NCBI GenBank assembly: GCA_019636285.1
Contig: JAHBXV010000019.1
Coordinates: forward strand, 46,654 to 110,653
Length of the DNA: 64,000 nt
Direction: 5' to 3'
Source: Planctomycetaceae bacterium
GTDB taxonomy: Bacteria > Planctomycetota > Planctomycetia > Planctomycetales > Planctomycetaceae
The stretch's first letter is position 1, and the number at the start of each line of letters is the position of its first letter. A program made the translations under genes and the position numbers. Below, piece by piece: positions 1 through 7,998 of this stretch. The notes under the pieces are model-generated. The model was not told where the DNA came from, ran no database searches, and saw only the letters and a list, made by a program, of their open reading frames with translations.

Positions 1-1
1 T

Positions 2-361
2 CGTCTCGAAGCCATGTGGGTTGCCAGCTTCTGCTGGCTAACCAACGGCGTCTATCTCGCCGCCGGCGGCAGCGAGCGCCTGACGGACACCGGTCAACTC
101 CTGCAACTTGGCTGGCCGATCATCGCCATGATCGCGATCGGCGCACCCCTCGCGATCATCGGCTACCTGGGCTGCCGCGCGACCGCGATCGCGCTGTGGA
201 ACGAACTCACCCTTCATCCACTCCGCCGCACCAATCTCGTCTTCCGCTGGCTACTCCTCATCGGGTGGATCATCGCCCAAACATTTTTCGCGCGAACGAT
301 CGATCACGCGATCGCCGCGCCCCCACCCCCAACCCCGCCACATTCAACCATCACCCCTTAG
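2..361 (+). CDS. Membrane protein, C-terminal part (5' end outside window)
   Basis: The reading frame is open to the left edge, so this is the 3' part of a longer gene; the first internal Met is at 14. At least two strongly hydrophobic stretches are visible (about residues 35-55 and 75-95 from that Met), followed by a short Pro-rich end. The stop lies inside a dispersed repeat (358-389) and overlaps the convergent glycosyltransferase by 18 bases. I do not recognise the family; it is most simply an integral membrane protein. It marks the host side of the phage-like cluster. Confidence 0.6.
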   Translation, partial: RLEAMWVASFCWLTNGVYLAAGGSERLTDTGQLLQLGWPIIAMIAIGAPLAIIGYLGCRATAIALWNELTLHPLRRTNLVFRWLLLIGWIIAQTFFARTIDHAIAAPPPPTPPHSTITP

Positions 362-1396
362 CCGCGACCCAACGGGGAGCGCTTTCCCCCGCGACCCATC
401 ACGATCACAAATTCGATCACGCCGTCGCCGCCCCTCCCCCGCCAGCGCGAATTGCCGCAACAATTCCCCCCCGAAGCGCTCCAAACCAAACCGCTCATTC
501 GCCCGCTGCATGGCCGTATCCGACATCACCCGCCAGTCGTCACGGCTCTGCAATCGCCCCAACGCTTCTGCGAATTCCCCGTCCGTCCGGCACAAAACCC
601 CGGTCTCCGGCTCCACCTGCTCCCGGAACCCGCCCCGATCATCGACGATCGGAACACAACCCGCCCGCATCGCCTCAGCGACCGTCCTCCCAAACGTCTC
701 CGTGATAGCGGGGTTGTGATACACAAGCGCATGCCATCGCCAAAAATGCCGACGGGCCTCCCACGCGGCCTCCCAAAACGCCACCCGCCCCTGAGTCGCT
801 TCGTTCCACGCCGTTCGCTGACCGTTCGGACAACCCACGAGTTCCCATCGCACCCCTGGAAACTGCCGCGCCAGGCCAGCCGTCAGCTCCAGCGCTTCAC
901 GGGGCCACTTCGCCACCGTCGGCGTACACAATCGCCCGACAACGAAATCACCGCTGTCGCGCGCGCCCACGTCGTGCTCTTCCCGTGGCGGCTGCGGCAC
1001 CCCTTGATAGAGCACTCCCTCGACGCGGCCGCGAAGCTGATCTCCCAGCCACCGCGAACAAGCCAAGGTTCGATCCCCGGCCGCGAACCGACACCGGGAA
1101 TGCACATAGCTGAGAGCCGGAACCGGCAACTCCTCGGTGACACGTGCGACGGACGTATTGTGCAGGAGCACCACATCAGCCCGCGCCTCGCGCACCTTCT
1201 CCGCCGTTAGCACGTCAATCTGCGTCAGCTCACCCCCTTCAAACCATCGACGACTTTCCGCCGTCCACGGCCCAAAGCACGCAACGACATGATCCCAACC
1301 GGGCAAGCTCCGCGTCACCGACCAAGCACACGCCCCCGTTCCGCCAACAATCGTCCCAACATTGCAAACCTGAAGCAGCCGCGGCGAACCCCTCAT
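344..1396 (-). CDS. Glycosyltransferase, GT4-like (group 1)
   Basis: Probable retaining nucleotide-sugar glycosyltransferase with two Rossmann lobes. The C-terminal half shows the GT4 E-x7-E signature (ETFGRTVAE) followed by AMRAGCVPIVDDRGGFREQV, the usual sugar-nucleotide binding region. The N-terminal part begins RLLQVCNVGTIVGGTGACAW, typical of the acceptor lobe. The ATG at 1396 is preferred because GGGAGAAG lies five to six bases upstream; the frame stays open further up but there reads intergenic repeat. It is the last gene of a same-strand run behind a GT2 gene and a DUF115-like gene, directly after the phage tail genes. Target unknown: cell-surface polysaccharide or a particle protein. 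Confidence 0.82.
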   Translation of the reverse strand: MRGSPRLLQVCNVGTIVGGTGACAWSVTRSLPGWDHVVACFGPWTAESRRWFEGGELTQIDVLTAEKVREARADVVLLHNTSVARVTEELPVPALSYVHSRCRFAAGDRTLACSRWLGDQLRGRVEGVLYQGVPQPPREEHDVGARDSGDFVVGRLCTPTVAKWPREALELTAGLARQFPGVRWELVGCPNGQRTAWNEATQGRVAFWEAAWEARRHFWRWHALVYHNPAITETFGRTVAEAMRAGCVPIVDDRGGFREQVEPETGVLCRTDGEFAEALGRLQSRDDWRVMSDTAMQRANERFGLERFGGELLRQFALAGEGRRRRDRICDRDGSRGKALPVGSRLRGDG

Positions 1397-1466
1397 CTCG
1401 ACTTCTCCCGACTGGCTGCTCGATTCTTCACCAACCACTACCCACTAACCACCAACCACTCCTCCA

Positions 1467-2105
1467 TCACACCCACTTCTTCCGAAAGACAGCCCGATCC
1501 TCCAGCCACCGCGCCCGTCGATCGGGTCGCTGCTTCACGGTGCGATGTCCCAGATGCCTGAGCGGCACATCCGCTTGTGCGAGTCCCGCTTGCCGAATCG
1601 CCCTTAACTGAAAATCGACATCCGACCAATACACCGTCATCGTCTCATCAAACCCGCCCAGTTCCTCCCACAGCGATCGTCGAAATGCCAGGCACCACCC
1701 TTCCAGCACCCGCCCCTCAAGACGAGACGCCTCACCTTTGATTCGCAGCAATTCCGGCTCATCCCGCCACGCCGCCCCGGCAACCGCCGCATCTCCGGTC
1801 GTTAATAGACGGGTCAATCTCCCGCACACCGACCCCCGGCAGCGAACATCGTTATTGAGCAACACGACAAACTCGCCCTTCGCAGCAGCAATGCCCCGAT
1901 TCCACGCCCGCGTCGGCCCCACCCCACTCTGGCGCTCGACCCGCAATCCACGAGTTCTCTTGAGCCACCGCCGATACTCGCCACTCTCCGTTCCATCATC
2001 CACCACCACGATCTCGCAACCCGGCTCCCAATGCCGTAGCCCGGCTGTCAACTCCTCCGTCAGCTCCGTCCGCCCCCGCTGCGCGATCACGATGGATGTC
2101 TGCAT
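1467..2105 (-). CDS. Glycosyltransferase family 2 (GT-A)
   Basis: A 212-residue GT2 protein. It opens with a Rossmann strand (TSIVIAQRGRTELT), has the nucleotide-binding VVVDDGT motif, then GEFVVLLNNDVR, the DxD-like metal site in NND form. Late features are the acceptor-side EELGGFDETMTVYWSDVDF motif and a C-terminal basic end. The start is the ATG at 2105; the upstream open frame is built from hairpin repeats and is not coding. It lies 70 bases before the GT4 gene and is probably cotranscribed with it. It lacks transmembrane segments, so it is a soluble transferase likely adding one sugar. Confidence 0.85.
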   Translation of the reverse strand: MQTSIVIAQRGRTELTEELTAGLRHWEPGCEIVVVDDGTESGEYRRWLKRTRGLRVERQSGVGPTRAWNRGIAAAKGEFVVLLNNDVRCRGSVCGRLTRLLTTGDAAVAGAAWRDEPELLRIKGEASRLEGRVLEGWCLAFRRSLWEELGGFDETMTVYWSDVDFQLRAIRQAGLAQADVPLRHLGHRTVKQRPDRRARWLEDRAVFRKKWV

Positions 2106-2292
2106 CTGTGTATTTGTCTTATCTCGTTTCCTGGCTCCCGCGAAAATAAGACTCCCATGACACGATATGTCTCTGGTCCTTCGCCCAAAAACTCGAGACA
2201 CGTTTTCATTCACAACGGTGAAAGTCGGCCACGGTGCCTCCGTCTGGGAACGAGTGATTTCGATTCCTCCGATGCCGCAGGCATCGAAGATG

Positions 2293-2324
2293 GTAGCCGT
2301 GGGTCGCGCAGCGCACCCACGGAA
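2293..2324 (+). repeat. Dispersed palindromic repeat R1, copy 1
   Basis: Copy of an imperfect palindrome with core ccgtgggtcgcgcagcgcac followed by ccacgg. Other copies: 2430-2463 (inverted), about 23672-23705, 42550-42581 and 42683-42714 (inverted). The ends ccgtgggt and acccacgg pair with each other, so each copy can fold into a hairpin. Confidence 0.85.
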
Positions 2325-2346
2325 AATGGACGTTTTTAGAGCTCCC

Positions 2347-2403
2347 GACCCCCAGCGGGGGTCGCAGAAACACACGAATGTCTGCGACCCCCGCTGGGGG
2401 TCG
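2347..2403. repeat. 23-base perfect inverted repeat
   Basis: The arm beginning cgacccccagcgggggtcgc (2347-2369) is repeated in reverse complement at 2381-2403 around an 11-base loop. Each arm is itself a near palindrome. A weaker relative lies at about 42604-42657. It could act as a strong transcript-end or processing hairpin, but no T-run follows. Confidence 0.85.
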
Positions 2404-2429
2404 TAAGAGAAATGCTAGCGGCGATTGCG

Positions 2430-2463
2430 GACCGTGGGTGCGCTGCGCGACCCACGGCTACCG
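2430..2463 (-). repeat. Dispersed palindromic repeat R1, copy 2 (inverted)
   Basis: Reverse-orientation copy of the repeat at 2293-2324, reading accgtgggtgcgctgcgcga then cccacggctac. Together the two copies flank the 23-base inverted repeat. Confidence 0.85.
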
Positions 2464-2543
2464 TCTTTGACCGCTTCGCGGTCAGAAAATGGCTCTTTAT
2501 CTCGTTCCGAGGCTTCGCGTTCTCCCCTGGAAGGGGCAAACGA

Positions 2544-3584
2544 CTAACGACCCACCCCACGCTCCCACCCGGCCTGCTCCACCAGAATCTCGACCGGCCG
2601 CGTTGCCGCATCGGGCGACGACAACCCCGCTCGCGGCGGACGCAAATCCCGCATCGGTTGACGATCAAGCGGCTGCCGCGCGACATCCCCCCGATACAAG
2701 CCTCGCGTCGACTCGGTCCGGGGATCGCCTACGCGCCGCAACACACGCTCGGCCGCCATCGCGATCGGTTCGTAGTCGACATAGTCGTTCAGCCGGCTTC
2801 CCGGCGTCACCGAGACGAGCTGCAATCCCGCCCGCGCGAGACTCTGTCGACTCAAGCGCAGATACTGCGCGACGCGAAAATAATGACTATCCGTCCGCAC
2901 CGCCGCCCAGAACTCTTTCTGCTCATCGAAGTGATACTGCTGCCCACTTCCAGACCGCGCGAGAGTCTTGCGATCAACTCCACCCTTCTCACACAGCGCC
3001 ACCAGCTCCGACAACGACTCGCGCCCGGTTGTCGCCAGCGATCTTTCCTTCGCGAGTTCGCGCAGTCTGTCGCTCGATTCAATCCGCATGTCGCAACCCG
3101 CCAAAAGCAACTGTCGGAACCCCAGCCGATACGCCAGCTCAATCGCCTGTAAAAAGGAGTCGGCCCAATCCCCGATCCTCGCCTTCCCTGCATCCAACCA
3201 GTCGCCATAGCTGCTGCAGCCATGGCGATCGAAGAAGACAAGATTCGGACACTCGCAAACCTTGATCGTCGTCTCCGGCACCACATCCATCGCCCGCCGA
3301 CGATGAACAAACTTCTGAATGCTGGCGTCCAGGTAGATCGAGCGATGAAACCGTACGGACGGATCGTAAGACGTCCACAACGTCGGCCGCACGAGCCCCG
3401 CGCCACACAGATTCATCGCAAACTTCGGCGCCGGACTCGCCCGCAGGATCGCCGCCACCTCTTCGTTCAGAGATGGTCCCCCACCCACGATCCAGCAAGC
3501 CGCCGTCCCCGGCCCAAGGTAGAAATCCCCGAGATCCACCACCCGCTGACAACCATCCGTATCCAATCGATAAAACAGCGACAT
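2544..3584 (-). CDS. DUF115/MptE-like Rossmann protein (possible sugar transferase)
   Basis: A 346-residue protein. Near the N-terminus it has CWIVGGGPSLNEEVAAIL, which resembles the GGPSL nucleotide-binding turn of DUF115 (MptE-like) proteins, a family that includes the Maf flagellin glycosyltransferases. Further on, FLQAIELAYRLGFRQLLLAG plus CDM resembles the second conserved DUF115 block (A-x-LAY-x-LGF ... G-D). The last 50 residues are basic and poorly conserved-looking. The start ATG at 3584 is chosen because upstream sequence is repeat-like spacer. It lies about 105 bases after the Ser-rich phage hub gene and upstream of GT2 and GT4 genes. The family assignment is by motif reading only. 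Confidence 0.6.
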   Translation of the reverse strand: MSLFYRLDTDGCQRVVDLGDFYLGPGTAACWIVGGGPSLNEEVAAILRASPAPKFAMNLCGAGLVRPTLWTSYDPSVRFHRSIYLDASIQKFVHRRRAMDVVPETTIKVCECPNLVFFDRHGCSSYGDWLDAGKARIGDWADSFLQAIELAYRLGFRQLLLAGCDMRIESSDRLRELAKERSLATTGRESLSELVALCEKGGVDRKTLARSGSGQQYHFDEQKEFWAAVRTDSHYFRVAQYLRLSRQSLARAGLQLVSVTPGSRLNDYVDYEPIAMAAERVLRRVGDPRTESTRGLYRGDVARQPLDRQPMRDLRPPRAGLSSPDAATRPVEILVEQAGWERGVGR

Positions 3585-3689
3585 AGGAATCTCGGTGAGA
3601 GCCGCCAGCAACCAGCTTCCAGCGACCAGCAAAGAAAAGGCAATACCCGAATTGGCGGGGATTCTTAATCACTAGCCACCAACCACTAC

Positions 3690-5405
3690 CTACCGACCAC
3701 TGTCCCAACTCCCCCAACTCGACCAGCCATAGCTCCACGAGTCGAACGAATCATCGGAGCCACTCGAATCGTCCGAATTGCTTGTTCCTCCGCTCAAATC
3801 ATCGCTCGATCCGTCAATCGCCCCACCTCCATCACTCGATCCATCCGCATCGCTGCTGAGACCGGACCATGCCGAATCCGAGACACCGGTACTCGTTGCC
3901 GCATCGCTCCAGTCATCGTCGCTCGATATCCCCCTGTCGCTCGTGACATCCGACGAAGCATCGCCTTCGCTGGTGACTCCCCCCGATCCGTCAACCGAAT
4001 CGTCGCTATCCCACCACGAAACGCCCGAACTGAGCCAGTCTGATGAGACATCATCCGAGGAAGTCGCCAACGACGACGTTAGCTCGTCGCTCGTCAATCC
4101 GCTCGATAGATCGTCCGAGGTCACATCGCTCCCGCCGCCACCTCCATCGCTGTCGTCTCCCCCGCCCCCTCCGTCGTCACCGTCATCGAACGAAGGGGGA
4201 TCGACGCTATCGCCGCCCCAGTCAGAGGCATCCGCCGGCGCGATGGGCCATCGCTCATCGTGCGGCGGCTCGGGCCACAACTCGCGCGGATCATCAATCC
4301 CGATCAGCATCTGCAGTCGCGGCCGATGGTCGAACGCCACCCGCACGGTTTCGGGAACACCGGCAATCAGCACGTTCCCTTCGCGATCCAAGAGCCGCGC
4401 GCCGGCCAGCCACGGTCGCACCACTTCGCTCGCATCGCGAATCACCGCCTCGTAGCGACTCAGGGGTTGCCCATACCGCATCAGAAACGCCCGCGCGAAC
4501 GCCTTGGCATCCACACCCGTCCGAATCCAGGGCGCCCACGCGCGAATGCGACGCTCCCCATATCGGTCCCGCGACTCCGGTTGCACATAGTGGCCCCGCC
4601 AGCGATACACCTCGGGCCGCGCCCCGCTTTCCGCGGCCGCCTGATAAACATACCCCCCGGTGAGTAGTAGCCGGTTATAAACCCGCTCCAGATCGCGGTG
4701 TTCCACCAGAGAAACCAGGTTCACCCCTTCCTGCCACGTCGGTCCGATTTCCTCGCTGGGTCGCCTTAAGAAGAAGGTTCCCGTTTCATCGACTCCCCAC
4801 GACAGTCCCCCCGCCCGCAGTGCCAGATCCTTCAAGATCGACCGCACCGACTCTTCGCCGTTGAATTTCACCGACAACAGCTCCACCGCCTCGTCGGCCA
4901 CCTCAAAGGCACTATCATCAAAGGCGATCGACGTGGCCGGGACGACATAGTCCACGAGCAGCCGACGGATCACCTCTTCCGGCCGGTCCGCCGAGTCGGC
5001 TGTTTCCAGGTCATGATCCGGGTCGAGCGAGAACGGATCGGTCACGCCATAGCGGTGCGGCTTCTGTCCATCTCGCGTCGGACCGAACCCGCCCGGGTAG
5101 ACCTCTCCCAACTGGACGGCCATCCCCTCCAGCCGAAACCTCGCCCCGGCCGGGCTCGTCACGCTGCGTGATTCAACACGCCCCAGATACCAGCGGTCCC
5201 CTGGTTCGTATTCGCACGCAATCCACGAACCCACTTCGATCGCCCGCCGGTTGACGAATCGATCCCGTAGCTTCAGTTCGCCTCGGCCGCACCCGCCCTG
5301 CCGCTGCAACTCAAACCAGCAACCGGTGATCGCCCGGTCCTCAACGGTGCCGACGAGATCGCTCGGGCTGGGGCCATACCGCACGATTCGCCGTCCAAAT
5401 CCCAT
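3690..5405 (-). CDS. Phage tail hub/baseplate-like protein with Ser/Asp-rich tail
   Basis: A 571-residue protein that is last in the tail gene series, where the distal tail or hub protein normally sits. Residues 1 to about 390 form an ordinary globular sequence with many short beta-like stretches (WYLGRVESRSV, RYEAVIRDASEVVRPW), in keeping with a late-control/hub type protein, though no signature motif settles it. From about residue 392 to the end the sequence turns into low-complexity Ser, Asp, Gly and Thr with scattered Trp, about 180 residues ending SWSYGWSSWGSWDSGR. The extension is strongly acidic. It starts 33 bases after the preceding small tail gene and is followed by three sugar-transferase-like genes. 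Confidence 0.65.
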   Translation of the reverse strand: MGFGRRIVRYGPSPSDLVGTVEDRAITGCWFELQRQGGCGRGELKLRDRFVNRRAIEVGSWIACEYEPGDRWYLGRVESRSVTSPAGARFRLEGMAVQLGEVYPGGFGPTRDGQKPHRYGVTDPFSLDPDHDLETADSADRPEEVIRRLLVDYVVPATSIAFDDSAFEVADEAVELLSVKFNGEESVRSILKDLALRAGGLSWGVDETGTFFLRRPSEEIGPTWQEGVNLVSLVEHRDLERVYNRLLLTGGYVYQAAAESGARPEVYRWRGHYVQPESRDRYGERRIRAWAPWIRTGVDAKAFARAFLMRYGQPLSRYEAVIRDASEVVRPWLAGARLLDREGNVLIAGVPETVRVAFDHRPRLQMLIGIDDPRELWPEPPHDERWPIAPADASDWGGDSVDPPSFDDGDDGGGGGDDSDGGGGGSDVTSDDLSSGLTSDELTSSLATSSDDVSSDWLSSGVSWWDSDDSVDGSGGVTSEGDASSDVTSDRGISSDDDWSDAATSTGVSDSAWSGLSSDADGSSDGGGAIDGSSDDLSGGTSNSDDSSGSDDSFDSWSYGWSSWGSWDSGR

Positions 5406-5437
5406 CGCCCCTCACCTCCGCCGGTACGTTGCTGGCA

Positions 5438-5887
5438 CTACTCCGGACCGGTCGCGTGCAACACCGGATCCTGCGCATGAATGGTCGCCGCATAAGTAAA
5501 CAGGTGGCCATCCGATAGATCCCACTCGAACTTCACGGTCGAACACTGCCGAAAGTGTCGATAGGTGCTCGTCGCCGCGTCGTAAAAGACGAACAGCCAG
5601 AAGAAGTCGTCGTCCGCCGAAACATGTAATGCGGTTCTCAACGCTTCGATCGCCGTCGCCATCGCCTCTTCGGTCAGCTTGAGCGCTCCGGCCTGGCTCC
5701 CCACCTGACCCTGCACGACGATGTCCACGCCGTTTCGCGACAAGCCCACCAACCGGTCGCCATCGACCAGTGGGACCTTGAACTTTTCCGCGTCCCACGT
5801 CTCCTGAATCCGCAGCACCGGCACCGGTCGCGGCAGTTCATGCAGCACGCCCCCCCGCCAGACCGCCGGCCGAAACACGAACGCCAT
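5438..5887 (-). CDS. Phage-cluster protein, 149 aa, tail-associated
   Basis: A compact 149-residue protein between the tape measure and the hub-like gene, with 33-base gaps on both sides, so surely in the same transcript. It is rich in aromatic and beta-prone stretches (DFFWLFVFYDAATSTYRHF, FEWDLSDGHLFTYAATIHAQ). Position suggests a distal-tail or tail-tube-end component. No family recognised. Confidence 0.6.
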   Translation of the reverse strand: MAFVFRPAVWRGGVLHELPRPVPVLRIQETWDAEKFKVPLVDGDRLVGLSRNGVDIVVQGQVGSQAGALKLTEEAMATAIEALRTALHVSADDDFFWLFVFYDAATSTYRHFRQCSTVKFEWDLSDGHLFTYAATIHAQDPVLHATGPE

Positions 5888-5919
5888 CCGTTACTCCCCC
5901 TGCCCTGGCAGGCCGCCAA

Positions 5920-6606
5920 TCATCCACGCCGGGCTCGCAACCGCGATTCTTCCGACATCACCGTGTCCAGAACTTCATCCAGCCGCCCGACCTGTTCCAC
6001 CTGAATCGTGATCCCGCCAAAGTGATTCGTGACCGTTCCACTCCCGGACACGCTCTCACCTCGCGCGCCGCGTCCCGGCTTCCAGCCGCTCTGGTTGATT
6101 GCTTCCAGAAAGCCGATCCCCAACCGCTCCACCGCGCTCGCCTGGAGCACATACTCGCCAGCCGTGAGCAGAGCCGGAACGCGATCGATTCCGCCCGGTC
6201 CCGTGACCAACCCACCGGATGCGAAGCGCATCCCCATCGGCTCACCCCCGCCACCGCCGATCGGAGCCGCCGCAATGAACAGCGACGCCAACTGACTCGC
6301 GACCTGACCAATCGCCTGCGACAGCATGGCGAGCGCGTTAAGCGCCGGCGAAACATTCAGCGACACGCTCGTCCGGCTGAGTTGATCGAGCTTTCCCTGC
6401 ACCTGGTCGATCGCCCGCGCCACGTTCTGCAAAGGCGCGACTGCCGCCCCCAGCGAACTCGCCGATCGCCCCGCGCGATCAAACCCACCCTGCACCGCCG
6501 AGAGCCGCCCCGCCAACTCCTCCACCCGCCCGGCAACACTCTCCAACTCCCCCTGCAACTGCGAACTGTCGCCCAATAGGCGAACGGTGAGCGATTCGGT
6601 GAACAT
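5920..6606 (-). CDS. Short tail tape-measure-like protein
   Basis: A 228-residue protein. The N-terminal 70 residues are heptad-like (SSQLQGELESVAGRVEELAG, then AVQGGFDRAGRS), followed by a hydrophobic stretch (ALAMLSQAIGQVASQLASLF) and a C-terminal block FASGGLVTGPGGIDRVPALL with TAGEYVL. This GG-x-V-x-GPGG-x-D-x-VPA-x-L-x-x-GE-x-V block is a hallmark of tape measure C-termini. Most tape measures are 600-1500 residues, so this one predicts a very short tail. The ATG at 6606 was chosen over an upstream frame in repeat spacer. A 138-base phrase-like repeat spacer separates it from the gene before. Confidence 0.75.
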   Translation of the reverse strand: MFTESLTVRLLGDSSQLQGELESVAGRVEELAGRLSAVQGGFDRAGRSASSLGAAVAPLQNVARAIDQVQGKLDQLSRTSVSLNVSPALNALAMLSQAIGQVASQLASLFIAAAPIGGGGGEPMGMRFASGGLVTGPGGIDRVPALLTAGEYVLQASAVERLGIGFLEAINQSGWKPGRGARGESVSGSGTVTNHFGGITIQVEQVGRLDEVLDTVMSEESRLRARRG

Positions 6607-6744
6607 GGAGCATAGTCCTTGAAGGCAGCGGCCAGCCGCCAGCAACCTGCGGCCAGCAGGAAAAGGAATCAGGAATCAGCACTCAGCCATCAGCAAGATA
6701 GCTGTTTCTTTCTCTCGACCCTCGACACTGGACCCTCGACTCAC

Positions 6745-7251
6745 TCACGCTCTTGCCACCGTCGGCGACACCTCGAAGCAGCGGCCGCTGAAGGCGATCA
6801 GGTTCGCGTCGTCCCCTTCGCTCAGCGTCAGCGATTCGCGGTAGACCTTGCCGAACGCGATTCGTTCCGTCGCCAGGCCGGCCGGATCGAGGACCGTGAA
6901 CTCGAACCGCAGCGTCTGTTGTTCGCCCGGCCCCGAAGTACTGACGGCTCCGGTTCCGTCCGCGAACGTCAAGAGTTCATAGAGTTGCAGAGGATCGCCC
7001 GCGTTCACCGATCGCCCCAGGAGCTGCGTCCACTTCGCCGAGAACGAGATCGCGATTGAATCCTCGTCCCCCTTTCGCAAGTGCCCCTGCGCGACGGATC
7101 CCCGGTCCTTGACCTCGATCGTTCGTTGCCGTTCCGTCCATGACAGGTCCCCCTCGTCGAGAAGCACCGTCAGCGACTTCGCCGGCGTCGAACCGTCCTT
7201 GATCACCAGTTCCCCGTCGCGCAGGTTGCGCGCCAGATTCGATACCGCCAT
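6745..7251 (-). CDS. Tail-tube-like structural protein, 168 aa
   Basis: A 168-residue soluble protein rich in beta-type sequence (GELVIKDGSTPAKSLTVLLD, EDSIAISFSAKWTQLLGR, TLRFEFTVLDPAG). It sits between tail-completion genes and the tape measure, the usual place of the major tail tube protein, and its size fits. The ATG at 7251 is followed by AVSNLARNLRDG. Strong inverted repeats lie just upstream (7312-7535). No definite family signature, so the role is inferred from position. Confidence 0.55.
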   Translation of the reverse strand: MAVSNLARNLRDGELVIKDGSTPAKSLTVLLDEGDLSWTERQRTIEVKDRGSVAQGHLRKGDEDSIAISFSAKWTQLLGRSVNAGDPLQLYELLTFADGTGAVSTSGPGEQQTLRFEFTVLDPAGLATERIAFGKVYRESLTLSEGDDANLIAFSGRCFEVSPTVARA

Positions 7252-7311
7252 CTCGTCCCCCCCGCTCGATCAACTCGATTTCTGCTCTATCAAGATCAAC
7301 GATTCAGGCGT

Positions 7312-7535
7312 GTGCCACTGGCTGTGCCAGTGCCTCTTTAGAATCCCTTAGTAACCCGAAGCGTCAGCGAGGGAATCTCTCCCCTCTCCCTCGCTGACGC
7401 TTCGGGTTATTGAAGACTCCGGGCTGACGCAACCGGTTTTGCTTGTCAGAAAACCTGCCGAATACCACGCAGACACCTGGTTGCACGGAAGTTGTGTTAG
7501 GGATTTCTAAGGCACACTGGCAGAGCCAGTGGCAC
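7312..7535. repeat. Nested inverted repeats between phage genes
   Basis: An outer pair (gtgccactggctgtgccagt at 7312-7334 and its partner at 7511-7535) encloses a 22-23 base perfect inverted repeat with taacccgaagcgtcagcgag at 7352-7374 and its reverse complement at 7387-7409, loop about 12 bases. Both repeat types recur elsewhere in the window (9416-9477; 12189-12212; 13125-13198; 32654-32726). The transcript between the tail-terminator-like and tail-tube-like genes would carry this structure. No gene lies in 7252-7566. Confidence 0.85.
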
Positions 7536-7566
7536 ACGATTCGGAAACCGCGATAAAGCACTACTT

Positions 7567-7998
7567 TCAGACTTGCTGAATCACGCCCGCGCATGTCACC
7601 ACTGCATGCCGCAGGTGCCCGCTTCCCCGCTCGCGGTCCCGCCGCGTCAGCTCCCGCACCGCTGGCTCCCGCAGCCGCAGGATCGCCTCCGTCGTATCCG
7701 TTCCTGGCAATGCCACCACCGTCTGCCGCAACCGCGCGCGAACGCCATCGACCAGCACGTTGAGCCGCGCCGCGTCGGCTCCGGTTCTTGCGAAGACATG
7801 CACCGTCACCTGCACATCCAACAGGTCCGCTCCACTGCGAGCCGGCCGTTCGGCTCCCTCCCCAAGCCAGACCTCGGTCCACTCCGGCAGACTCTCGGCT
7901 TCCACGCGCATACCGGGAAAAATTGCCACCTCTTCCGACGAAAGCTGCTCCTGCCACCATCCATAAAAGCCGCGCGACACCGTCGACATCGTGATCAT
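7567..7998 (-). CDS. Tail-terminator-like protein, 143 aa
   Basis: A 143-residue protein starting in a 4-base ATGA overlap with the HK97-gp10-like gene, so translationally coupled. The middle has DLLDVQVTVHVFARTGADAA followed by LNVLVDGVRARLRQTVVALP, an arrangement like tail terminator/minor tail proteins, where an alpha-helix follows a beta hairpin. Order (gp10-like, this gene, tail tube, tape measure) matches the standard siphophage layout. Assignment rests on position and general shape. Confidence 0.55.
   Translation of the reverse strand: MITMSTVSRGFYGWWQEQLSSEEVAIFPGMRVEAESLPEWTEVWLGEGAERPARSGADLLDVQVTVHVFARTGADAARLNVLVDGVRARLRQTVVALPGTDTTEAILRLREPAVRELTRRDRERGSGHLRHAVVTCAGVIQQV

Larger units (their letters stand above)
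2106..2543. other. Gene-free spacer packed with inverted repeats
   Basis: About 440 bases between the GT2 gene and the DUF115-like gene contain no credible coding sequence. They hold two oppositely oriented copies of the palindromic gtagccgtgggtcgcg repeat (2293-2324 and 2430-2463), a 23-base perfect inverted repeat (2347-2403) and a small gaccgcttcgcggtc hairpin near 2469. Any transcript crossing from the DUF115-like gene to the GT2 gene must pass through these structures. Confidence 0.7.

Noticed and set aside
2106..2375. N-terminal extension of the GT2 gene
   Set aside because: It consists of hairpin repeats and reads as random sequence; the GT2 fold begins at the ATG at 2105.
3778..4455. 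Plus-strand frame antisense to the Ser/Asp-rich tail
   Set aside because: Ser/Pro-rich mirror of a repetitive coding strand; no start signal and no neighbours on that strand.
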